Origin: Saprospiraceae bacterium
Lineage (GTDB): Bacteria; Bacteroidota; Bacteroidia; Chitinophagales; Saprospiraceae
NCBI GenBank assembly: GCA_013214355.1
Contig: JABSSL010000004.1
Span: 1-64,000 of the forward strand
DNA: 64,000 bases
Reading direction: 5' to 3'
The notes below the pieces were generated by a model that worked only from the letters and a program-made list of their open reading frames with translations, ran no database searches and was not told where the DNA came from. Shown here one piece after another: positions 16,803 to 23,972 of this stretch; positions within the stretch are counted from its first letter, which is position 1; every line of letters begins with the position of its first letter. The translations under genes and the position numbers were made by a program.

Positions 16803-17429
16803 ATGAGCATAGTCGAAGCTTATAATCAATGGGCCCATCAATATGACTCCAATGAAAACAAGACCAGAGATTTAGATCGGGTGGCGACACAAAAAACTTT
16901 GGAAAAGTATGCCTTTAAAAAGGTGCTAGAGCTAGGTTGTGGAACGGGAAAAAACACGGCTTGGCTATTGGAACAAGGGGCAGAAGTGATTGGAGTTGAT
17001 TTTTCGGAAGGTATGTTGGAAAAGGCTAGAGGGAAAATTCAATCTTACAAGGTTACCTTCATACAGGCAGATATCACTAAGGAGTGGCCGGCAGAAATCC
17101 CCCCAGTCGATTTGGCTACTTGTAGCCTGACTTTGGAGCATATCGCCGATCTTGATTTTGTCTTTCAACAAGCTTACCAAAAGATCCAATCAGGAGGATA
17201 CTTTTTTATTTGTGAGTTACACCCCTTTAAGCAATATGTTGGTAGTAAGGCTCGCTACGATACTGCAGAAGGCGTAAGAGAGTTGGAAGTTTATGTCCAT
17301 CACATTTCAGCATTTCTGCAGGCGGCAAAGCAAAGCGGTTTTTCTTTGGTAGAATTGGAGGAATGGTTTGATGAGCCCCGGGAAGAGCAAACGCCGCCCC
17401 GTCTACTCTCTTTAGTGTTTAGAAAATAA
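16803..17429 (+). CDS. Class I SAM-dependent methyltransferase
   Basis: A 208-residue methyltransferase with SAM motif I KVLELGCGTGKNTAWL (about 39-54), motif II AEVIGVDFSEGMLEKARGK, and VDLATCSLTLEHIADLDFVF as the motif IV region, followed by GGYFFICELHPFKQY. The compact size and these motifs fit the UbiE/Methyltransf_11 type; substrate unknown. It follows the ECF42-like sigma factor by 33 bp on the same strand, so it may be cotranscribed with it. A GGTG-type hairpin lies just downstream. Confidence 0.87.
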   Translation: MSIVEAYNQWAHQYDSNENKTRDLDRVATQKTLEKYAFKKVLELGCGTGKNTAWLLEQGAEVIGVDFSEGMLEKARGKIQSYKVTFIQADITKEWPAEIPPVDLATCSLTLEHIADLDFVFQQAYQKIQSGGYFFICELHPFKQYVGSKARYDTAEGVRELEVYVHHISAFLQAAKQSGFSLVELEEWFDEPREEQTPPRLLSLVFRK

Positions 17430-17448
17430 AAGCCACCCCCTCGCCCCC

Positions 17449-17469
17449 GTTTGGTGTTTTCCACCAAAC
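17449..17469. repeat. Hairpin of the GGTG-loop-CACC family
   Basis: GTTTGGTG (17449-17456) and CACCAAAC (17462-17469) form a perfect 8-bp stem around TTTTC. It follows a C-rich tract and precedes six A, lying between convergent genes (17429 + and 17490 -). Poor as a terminator in either direction because T runs do not follow the stem on the right strand. Confidence 0.6.
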
Positions 17470-17489
17470 AAAAAAGCCAAGATGTAGGT

Positions 17490-18539
17490 CTATTTAAAAT
17501 CCTCAAAATTCTCCCCATCAAATCGGTAAATACCATCCAATTTACCAAACCACATGTACCCCTGACTGTCCTCAAGAATACCGAAGTACATCCCCTCGTA
17601 GACGCTTAACTCGGTAGATTTGATCTGTTCCAGAGAAAGTGAGGTTCCTGTATAACGAGTGATCGCCCAGTTATTGCCGAAGCCTGAACTGGTCCAGATA
17701 TCGCCTTTGCTATCTTCGTATACATATCCCACAAAAGTCTTAGTGAAGTTGACCCAGGAGTTACCATCGTAGCGCCATAGTCCGGCATTACCACCGAGCC
17801 AGATATTCCCTTGGCTGTCTTCGATGATAGAGCGAACATTCGAAAAGGAATCCCCTTCATCATTGGTGATAAGCTGGAAGTTTTTGCCATCCCAGGTGCA
17901 GGCCTGCCCACGCGTACCTATCCAGAACAGACCATTTTTATCCTCAATAATCGAATTGACATCATTGGCTGGCAAACCCTGTTCCATGGTGAAGTTGGTA
18001 AAACTCTCGCCATCATAGCGACTGATCCCACCTTCTGATCCGATCCAAATATTTCCGGAGCTATCTTCTGATAGGTTGGTCACTCGATCGTTCAAGATCC
18101 CATCCTTCGTAGTAAAATTGGTAAAGCTTTCTCCATCATAACGATAAACCCCTGCCCCGATCGTCCCAAACCAAAGGTCTCCATTGCTCGCTTCTAGGAC
18201 CGCAAAAGCATGAAACTTCCGCAAGCCCGCCTTGTTGGTAAAGTTGGTAAAAGTGCTATCCGAATATCGTAGGATTCCTTCCCAAGTTGCCAGCCAGATA
18301 TTCCCGTTTTTATCCTCTATTATATTCCGTGTAATGCTATTTGGACCCAGTGTACTATTGATGGCTTGAGTCTCCGCAAAGAAGGGATCAAAATCCTGGG
18401 GGATTACAGCTGTTGGATCTACTTGAACTTTAGGGGGATCCACCCTTTCTTGTCCTTGACAGGCCGTTAGGAATAACAAAAAGGGAAGCAAGATGCGAAT
18501 CGGGAAAGCTAGGCATTGGTCTATGCTAATAGATCTCAT
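17490..18539 (-). CDS. Seven-bladed Reg_prop beta-propeller lipoprotein
   Basis: Lipoprotein (signal ending FLLFLTACQ; Cys ~27) whose mature part is built from seven repeats of about 37-42 residues of the two-component-regulator propeller type. Each has an EDxxGNIWxG-like turn and an RYDGxSFTNFT-like strand, e.g. IIEDKNGNIWLATWEGILRY and LSEDSSGNIWIGSEGGISRY. Seven repeats make a closed propeller. In Bacteroidota such propellers usually form the periplasmic sensor of hybrid kinases (polysaccharide utilisation); here there is no kinase domain, so it is a free surface or periplasmic propeller. Convergent with the methyltransferase; the + strand gene at 18722 is divergent. Confidence 0.85.
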   Translation of the reverse strand: MRSISIDQCLAFPIRILLPFLLFLTACQGQERVDPPKVQVDPTAVIPQDFDPFFAETQAINSTLGPNSITRNIIEDKNGNIWLATWEGILRYSDSTFTNFTNKAGLRKFHAFAVLEASNGDLWFGTIGAGVYRYDGESFTNFTTKDGILNDRVTNLSEDSSGNIWIGSEGGISRYDGESFTNFTMEQGLPANDVNSIIEDKNGLFWIGTRGQACTWDGKNFQLITNDEGDSFSNVRSIIEDSQGNIWLGGNAGLWRYDGNSWVNFTKTFVGYVYEDSKGDIWTSSGFGNNWAITRYTGTSLSLEQIKSTELSVYEGMYFGILEDSQGYMWFGKLDGIYRFDGENFEDFK

Positions 18540-18721
18540 TCAACAAGGTATAAGTCTGTTTAGGAATAGAAGCAAATTAGTCTTTTTGTAGCCTTGGGCT
18601 TCATAAACTGTGTAAAAGGATGTAACGGAATTGTAAATTGATCAGAGCGATGAGCCATTTGTCTAACGATCAGTCCTATATCCAGCAAATATTGTAACTT
18701 GAAGAAAACTAAAGCTCTCCT

Positions 18722-19465
18722 ATGCGCATCAAAAAATTGCTGTTAAAACTAGCTGGTACCGTTTTATTTCTACTGGTATTGCTGATTAGCTTCCTATTGA
18801 ATCCATCTCTGCTCTACGCTAATAAGACGGTTTACCAAAACATCATCATCCATCACCAAGGCCCGCTTCGTGCCGATCTATTTGAATTGATTGACCAGAG
18901 TCTCGGAACCGCTCAGCACGCAGAAATTGCTGACCCAGTTTGGAAATCGCATCTCTGCTTAAATGATGGCTCGCCATATCCGGGGCTTGTGCGAAGATTG
19001 CTAGGAGAGGATGTGTTTACAGCCTTTAGCAATAAAGTGGTCTTTCTTGGGCAAGATCTAAAGACTTATGATCGATTTTATCTTTGGGATCGGGAGCTCA
19101 AATACAGTCAGTTTCTTACGCACGGGCTAGTGCACAATCTTCAGTTTAACCATCATGGTTTCTGGGATGCCAATCCACTTGGGGGGTACCCTATGTGGCG
19201 CTGGGAAGGCTATGCCGAATACGTGACGCTAGGGGGAAAGTATGACCTCAAGTGCCTGGTAGAAGAATATGAAGAAAGAAAATTGGAACCTTATGCGTGG
19301 TTTTCCTTATCGGATGGAGAAGGGACGATCAGCCTGCATGTCCGACATCTCATTCTCACCAAATATGCTTTTGAAATCAAAAGGCAGGGATATGATCAGT
19401 TTTTGAATGATCCACAGTCTGAATCCGATGCCTATGAGGAAGTCCTTACCTGGGCTGCTCAGTAG
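18722..19465 (+). CDS. Metallopeptidase-like protein lacking catalytic Glu
   Basis: A 247-residue protein with an N-terminal membrane anchor or signal (LAGTVLFLLVLLISFLLNPS). The middle resembles gluzincin-type peptidases: LTHGLVHNLQFNHHG at ~132-146, followed 25 residues later by MWRWEGYAEYV. In the peptidases this layout is HExxH ... E, with two His and a downstream Glu binding zinc; here the first motif is H134-G-L-V-H138, so the catalytic Glu is Gly. The downstream Glu (E162 or E166) remains. Either an inactive relative or a protein binding metal without proteolysis. No operon partner. Confidence 0.55.
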   Translation: MRIKKLLLKLAGTVLFLLVLLISFLLNPSLLYANKTVYQNIIIHHQGPLRADLFELIDQSLGTAQHAEIADPVWKSHLCLNDGSPYPGLVRRLLGEDVFTAFSNKVVFLGQDLKTYDRFYLWDRELKYSQFLTHGLVHNLQFNHHGFWDANPLGGYPMWRWEGYAEYVTLGGKYDLKCLVEEYEERKLEPYAWFSLSDGEGTISLHVRHLILTKYAFEIKRQGYDQFLNDPQSESDAYEEVLTWAAQ

Positions 19466-19766
19466 AAATCATTTCCGTCCACCGAGACCCAAAAAGTGTC
19501 TTTTAGGCTAGGAAATTATACCTAAAAAAGTATTTTATACATTTTTGTGAATAAAATAATGCTAAAGCTATTGACAAGCGTCAATGTTTTATTTACATTT
19601 ATGTATAATATGGCTTAAACGGTGAACTGTTTTAAACTTTTTGTCTGCAGATGAAGGCAAAGCATTGGATTTACTGGCGAAGCTCTTTTTGAGTTTCATA
19701 CTTGGAAAGTACGGGACGAAAAAAAGCTGAAGTCCAGGAAATACAAGATTTTAGTCTGCAATCCAG
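19466..19766. promoter_or_regulatory. AT-rich PadR promoter region with dyads
   Basis: This ~300-bp AT-rich stretch holds no gene. It has two dyads: ATTGAC-AAGC-GTCAAT at 19570-19585 and TACAT-TT-ATGTA at 19594-19605, the latter overlapping TATAATATGG. The second resembles the ATGT/ACAT half-sites bound by PadR-type repressors, so it is a candidate operator for the PadR-permease operon. Confidence 0.4.
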
Positions 19767-19802
19767 ATGAAAAAGTTTAAATCAGTTCAGTATAAGAATC
19801 TA

Positions 19803-20144
19803 ATGAAAGGTACGCATTTAGGAGAATTTGAAGAGCTAATTTTACTGACGGTCGCCGCCCTCCACGGCGAGGCTTATGGTTTGGCAATCAAGAAGGAGTT
19901 AGAAGAACAATCGGGTAGGAAAGTGACCATTAGCGCCGTACATACGGCATGCAATCGCTTAGAAGGAAAGGGCTTTTTAACCGCTGAATTCGGTGAAAAA
20001 TCTGAGAAAAGAGGAGGGAAGCGGAAAAAAATGTACACCGTGAGTTTGAAAGGACAGCAAGCGCTGATGGACACTCAACACTTGAGGCAGCGGCTATGGT
20101 TGCGGATTCCACCTGGCACCTTCCAAATTGAGTGGTCATGGTAG
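19803..20144 (+). CDS. PadR-family transcriptional regulator
   Basis: Winged-helix regulator of the PadR family, about 113 residues from the ATG at 19803 (the frame is open to an ATG at 19767). The start MKGTHLGEFEELILLTVAAL is the standard opening of PadR proteins paired with ABC permeases; the recognition region is VTISAVHTACNRLEGKGFLT and the wing is GKRKKMYTVSLKGQ. It overlaps the following permease gene by a few bases, so they form one operon and the regulator probably controls it in response to envelope stress or a drug; that is inference from the gene pair. Confidence 0.88.
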   Translation: MKGTHLGEFEELILLTVAALHGEAYGLAIKKELEEQSGRKVTISAVHTACNRLEGKGFLTAEFGEKSEKRGGKRKKMYTVSLKGQQALMDTQHLRQRLWLRIPPGTFQIEWSW

Positions 20145-22885
20145 ATGATGATCTTCGATATCACGACCCACCGCCAAGGATGATGCGCATTTTGCGCTGG
20201 TTTTGTGCAGACATCTACCTCGAGGAGGTGGAGGGGGATCTCTATGAATTGTTCCAAGAGGAAGTGGAAGAACACGGCCTGAAAAAAGCTAGACGAAGAT
20301 TTTTCTTTACCGCGATACGCTATCTGAAACCTTTTTTCTTCGGGAAGAAAGACTTTACCCTACAACTTGAATATCACCTGACTATGTTAAAACATTATTT
20401 AAAAATCGCTTTTCGTCAGCTAAGAAAGCAACAAGCTTATTCCTTCATCAACATTAGTGGCTTAGCTATTGCCATGGCTTGTTGTATAGTCGTACTTGTT
20501 TTTGTTCATGATGAAACCTCATTCGACGCCTATCACCCGAAAGCAGAAGATATTTACCGACTGTCCATCCGATCACTAGAGGTAGGTGATCAAAATGACG
20601 AAAGCTTGATTGCGGCTTCACCCATTCTTTGGGGGCCAGCCTTGAAAAAGGATTACCCAGAAGTAGAAAACTTTACGAGATTCGTACCACGTACTAGCCC
20701 CGATAATCCTTGGGATGTAACCGTTGGTGATCGTTCTTTCTCAGAGGCTAGGATTCTCTACACTGATCCAGCCACCCTGGACATGTTCAATTGGCCGATT
20801 ATCAATGGAGATGTTAGTACTGCTTTATCTGATCCTAATACAATCGTGATTACGGAAGCGATGGCGGAGAAGTATTTTAGAGGAGAGGATCCGATTGGGA
20901 AGGTCCTCACCATAGACCCAAAGGAGCGAGATCGGGAGGGGAACCTCAACGGAAATACCTATGAATTCACTATCTCGGCTGTCATGGCCAATGTGCCTGA
21001 GCGATCGCATTTTCGCTTCGACTTCTTGCTTCCATCCAGCATTTTGAATGATGTTTATGGAGGAGATATTAATGGTGAGGCGGATATCAATCCCTGGTAT
21101 TGGCGAGGCTTGATTGGTTATACCTACTTGGAATTAAAGCCAGGAACAGATGTAGATGCTTTTGCGGCGAAATTTGAGGCCTTCCAGGAGCGTTATGTTG
21201 GTGATGCTACCCGATCTAGAGGATATTATTATGAACCGGATCTGCAGCGTTTGGATCAGATCTACTTAGATGGAGAGCGCCTTGGGCAAATGCGATCGGT
21301 AGGGGATAAAACCTACATCTATGTTTTTTCACTAGTCGCCTTATTTATCCTTTTCTTAGCTTGTATCAATTTCATGAATTTGGCTACGGCACGTTCGGCA
21401 ATGCGGGCTAAAGAAGTAGGCCTTCGCAAGGTAGTAGGCGCCTTCAGGAAACAGTTGGTATCGCAGTTCCTTGGAGAATCCGTGGTCATTAGCTTGCTAG
21501 CCTTTAGTGTTGCCGCAGTCTTGGCTTGGCTCGTCTTGCCCATTTTCTATGAGTATTTGGGAAAGGAATTGTTCATCGATTATTCTCGCGAGGCACCGTT
21601 CTTGGCCAGTTTACTAATACTGGGTGTGCTTGTCGGCATCCTAGCGGGTAGTTATCCAGCCTTCTTCTTGTCTCGTTTTCGGCCAGCGCTTGTCTTGAAG
21701 GGAGTGTATGGTAAAAAACAGAAGGGAGCCTTACTACGCAAGGGGTTGGTAGTTTTCCAGTTCATGATCTCTGCCTTCTTCATCATCATGACGATCACGC
21801 TTTTTAAGCAGATTCGTTTCATGCGGAACTATGACCTTGGGTTTGATCAGGAGCGAGTGGTGGTGCTGCCGCCGAATGTGGCGCAATCGCTATCCAGCCA
21901 GTATGAGACGGTAAGAGGTGAGCTGCTAGCAGATCCTAGATTCCTAGATGTAACAATGTCCTCTGAAGTGCCGGGGCAACAGGGACGAGGAGGAGATTTA
22001 TATGTAGAAAAGGGAGCGGATATTGAAAGTAGCTTTTCCCTGGATGAGACTTTTGTTGACTATAACTTTATCGATCTATTTGGCCTGCAAATGCTTGCTG
22101 GAGAAGAATTTAAACAAAGGAATATCGAAGAAGAAAATGCCGAGGAGCAAGAAGTGGTAGCTATTTTAAATGAAGCGGCTGTACGCCAGTTTGGCTGGGC
22201 GAATCCAGAGGAAGCCATTGGCAAGCAGATTGTGCGTGATCCTAATGCAAAGGACTGGGTTGCGAGAGTTATTGGAGTAGTCAAGGATTTTCACTCAGAA
22301 TCTTTACGTGAGGAGATTGGACCCAAGGCATTGATCCAAATGCCTAGGTATGGATTCATGAGCATCAAATTAAAAACAGGGGATCTACAAGGTGGAATCA
22401 CATCCATTCAAAGTACGGTGGAGAAATTTGTTAAGGATGTACCTTTTGAATACAACTTCCTCGATGCTACTTTCAAGGAGCAATATGAAACCGAAGCTCA
22501 ACTCAGCAGCGTATTTACCTATATTTCCATCCTGGCCATCTTCATTGCCTGCTTGGGCTTATTTGGCCTGGCTACCTTCACCACCGCTCGTCGAATCAAG
22601 GAGGTGGGCATTAGGAAAACCTTGGGCGCCTCTGTGCAGGATATCGTTATACTGCTAAGCAAAAACTTTGCTTTTTTGATTCTTGTAGCAGGCTTGGTCG
22701 CAGCACCTTTCGCCTACCTAGCCGCCGAAAAGGGATTACAGTACTTTGCTTACAGCATAAATAACAGTATGGATACGTACATTTTGGCCATTTTAGGTGC
22801 ACTGATTATTGCACTCATAACAATAGCTTTTCAGACAATTAGGGCCGCTCTGTCAAATCCTGTGGAGAGTTTACGAACCGAATAA
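20138..22885 (+). CDS. FtsX/MacB-like ABC permease with prefix domain
   Basis: A ~915-residue membrane protein. Residues ~10-60 form the 'permease prefix' domain (MMRILRWFCADIYLEEVEGD, YELFQEEVEEHGLKKARRRF). Then follow two MacB-type halves: membrane segments near 93 (FINISGLAIAMACCIVVLVF), a periplasmic domain, an FtsX domain (~400-520, RAKEVGLRKVVGAFRKQLVS), a second periplasmic part, and a C-terminal FtsX domain ending QTIRAALSNPVESLRTE. No ATPase domain, so it needs a separate one or works as a mechanotransmission-type protein. ATG 20138 is inside the PadR end (GTG 20132 also possible). A truncated relative lies directly downstream. Confidence 0.9.
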   Translation: MVDDDLRYHDPPPRMMRILRWFCADIYLEEVEGDLYELFQEEVEEHGLKKARRRFFFTAIRYLKPFFFGKKDFTLQLEYHLTMLKHYLKIAFRQLRKQQAYSFINISGLAIAMACCIVVLVFVHDETSFDAYHPKAEDIYRLSIRSLEVGDQNDESLIAASPILWGPALKKDYPEVENFTRFVPRTSPDNPWDVTVGDRSFSEARILYTDPATLDMFNWPIINGDVSTALSDPNTIVITEAMAEKYFRGEDPIGKVLTIDPKERDREGNLNGNTYEFTISAVMANVPERSHFRFDFLLPSSILNDVYGGDINGEADINPWYWRGLIGYTYLELKPGTDVDAFAAKFEAFQERYVGDATRSRGYYYEPDLQRLDQIYLDGERLGQMRSVGDKTYIYVFSLVALFILFLACINFMNLATARSAMRAKEVGLRKVVGAFRKQLVSQFLGESVVISLLAFSVAAVLAWLVLPIFYEYLGKELFIDYSREAPFLASLLILGVLVGILAGSYPAFFLSRFRPALVLKGVYGKKQKGALLRKGLVVFQFMISAFFIIMTITLFKQIRFMRNYDLGFDQERVVVLPPNVAQSLSSQYETVRGELLADPRFLDVTMSSEVPGQQGRGGDLYVEKGADIESSFSLDETFVDYNFIDLFGLQMLAGEEFKQRNIEEENAEEQEVVAILNEAAVRQFGWANPEEAIGKQIVRDPNAKDWVARVIGVVKDFHSESLREEIGPKALIQMPRYGFMSIKLKTGDLQGGITSIQSTVEKFVKDVPFEYNFLDATFKEQYETEAQLSSVFTYISILAIFIACLGLFGLATFTTARRIKEVGIRKTLGASVQDIVILLSKNFAFLILVAGLVAAPFAYLAAEKGLQYFAYSINNSMDTYILAILGALIIALITIAFQTIRAALSNPVESLRTE

Positions 22886-22946
22886 GTTGATCGAATTTGA
22901 GCAGATTACCCTGCCTAGCTATTTAGATTACATACACCAATGATCA

Positions 22947-23195
22947 ATGTCTAATACACCTCCTCCGTTTCCGGAACCACCGGGGCAAATGATGCGAGTT
23001 TTGCGTTGGTTTTGTGCTGATGTTTATCTTGAGGAAGTAGAAGGAGATCTTTTTGAATTATTTCAAGAGGAGGTGGAGGAGTATGGCCTGAAGAGAGCTC
23101 GTCGACGCTTCTTTTTCATCGCTTTATTGACGGTTAGCTATCAAGCCATTAGAGCTGCCTTGGCCAACCCAGTACAAGCACTACGTTCTGAGTAG
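22947..23195 (+). pseudogene. Internally deleted paralogue of the FtsX permease
   Basis: This 82-codon frame starts with the permease-prefix domain (MMRVLRWFCADVYLEEVEGD, FELFQEEVEEYGLKRARRRF) and then jumps straight to the last ~24 residues of an FtsX permease (ALLTVSYQAIRAALANPVQA...). In the intact neighbour these parts are separated by ~830 residues. The simplest reading is an in-frame deletion of about 2.5 kb from a second tandem permease gene. The reading frame is still open with its own ATG and stop, so a small prefix-domain protein might be made, but it cannot be a transporter. Confidence 0.85.
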
Positions 23196-23222
23196 CTCTG
23201 CTCAACTCATCCCATCATCCCG

Positions 23223-23324
23223 TTGGAAAAGGGAATAGAGCAACTTAGTAATTTGCAAGGACTGAATTTTGAGCCTGGCAGCCAATATTCATACGCTAAT
23301 TCCAACTATCTGCTGCTTTCATAG
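23223..23324 (+). pseudogene. Fragment of a beta-lactamase-fold hydrolase gene
   Basis: The frame from 23223 to the stop at 23322-23324 reads LSNLQGLNFEPGSQYSYANS followed by NYLLLS, the well-known segment of beta-lactamase-family hydrolases around the second catalytic motif (FxPGxxYxYSNxNYxLL). No start, SxxK or HxG parts surround it. About 60 bp further, another frame gives LLRNDTSFM, reminiscent of the segment that follows in the family, but this is weaker. A decayed gene remnant, beside the deleted permease. Confidence 0.75.
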
Positions 23325-23513
23325 ATGGTCAGCTGAGTAAGTAAGATTCCCTCCTTCCTTCTCCGTAATGATACTTCTTTCATGATCGCTAAGGTCCTTT
23401 ACACGTCTTGCATCCTATATCTTTCCAATGTTGTCACTTGATTTTTTGTATAAATTTAATAACTGATTTTCAGATAGTTATAGTTCTTTTTCCGAGAAAA
23501 CTGGAGTACTTAC

Positions 23514-23560
23514 TTGCTTTAATACTACAAGTGTAGTAGTTTTGTACTACAGCTGTAGTA
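23514..23560 (+). promoter_or_regulatory. Promoter with two BlaI/MecI-type operators
   Basis: TTG (23514-23516), 20 nt, TAGTTTTG (23537-23544): a Bacteroidota promoter. Two palindromes flank the -7 element: TACTACAAGTGTAGTA (23523-23538) and TACTACAGCTGTAGTA (23545-23560), centres 22 bp apart. Both match the BlaI/MecI operator core TACTACAnnTGTAGTA. A repressor there would block transcription of the BlaI gene starting at 23577. Confidence 0.85.
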
Positions 23561-23576
23561 TTAAAATGAAATACAA

Positions 23577-23972
23577 ATGGAAAAACTGAAGTTAGACGAT
23601 TTGCAATTGAAGGTTATGCAGGTTTTGTGGAGAGAAGGAGAGGTAGGGGTAAGTGGGATTCAGGAGCAACTCAAGGCCAAAGAAGATCGTGAATTAGCGA
23701 TTACTACCTTGAATACGGTACTGCAACGATTGTACAAACGCGGGATCGTTAACTATCGAAAAGAAGGCCGGCAGTACATTTATCGCGCTGAGGTGACGGA
23801 GAAAGAAACGCAATCTTCCATGGCTTCTAGTTTGATCGATAAACTCTTTAAGGGGAAATCTTCCGTTTTGGTGAACCACCTGTTAGAATCATCCGCTTTT
23901 GATCAGGATGAATTGGAAGATTTGAAAAGAAAGATCGCTGCCGCTCAACAAAAAAAGAAAGACAATGAGTAA
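23577..23972 (+). CDS. BlaI/MecI/CopY-family repressor
   Basis: Winged-helix repressor of 131 residues. The N-terminal DNA-binding domain shows KLDDLQLKVMQVLWREGEVG, then ITTLNTVLQRLYKRGIVNYR (recognition helix region) and the wing EGRQYIYRAEVTEKE; the C-terminal helices (SALIDKLFKG-like, LLESSAFDQDELEDL) form the dimerisation part cleaved in BlaI. It directly follows two palindromic operators of the family's type, so it very probably represses its own operon. The end overlaps the M56 peptidase gene by 8 bp, the usual BlaI-BlaR1 arrangement. Confidence 0.93.
   Translation: MEKLKLDDLQLKVMQVLWREGEVGVSGIQEQLKAKEDRELAITTLNTVLQRLYKRGIVNYRKEGRQYIYRAEVTEKETQSSMASSLIDKLFKGKSSVLVNHLLESSAFDQDELEDLKRKIAAAQQKKKDNE

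Noticed and set aside
17449-17469. Reading the GTTTGGTG hairpin as an intrinsic terminator
   Set aside because: The T run needed after the stem is absent on the + strand and does not follow the stem on the minus strand; it fits the repeat family better.
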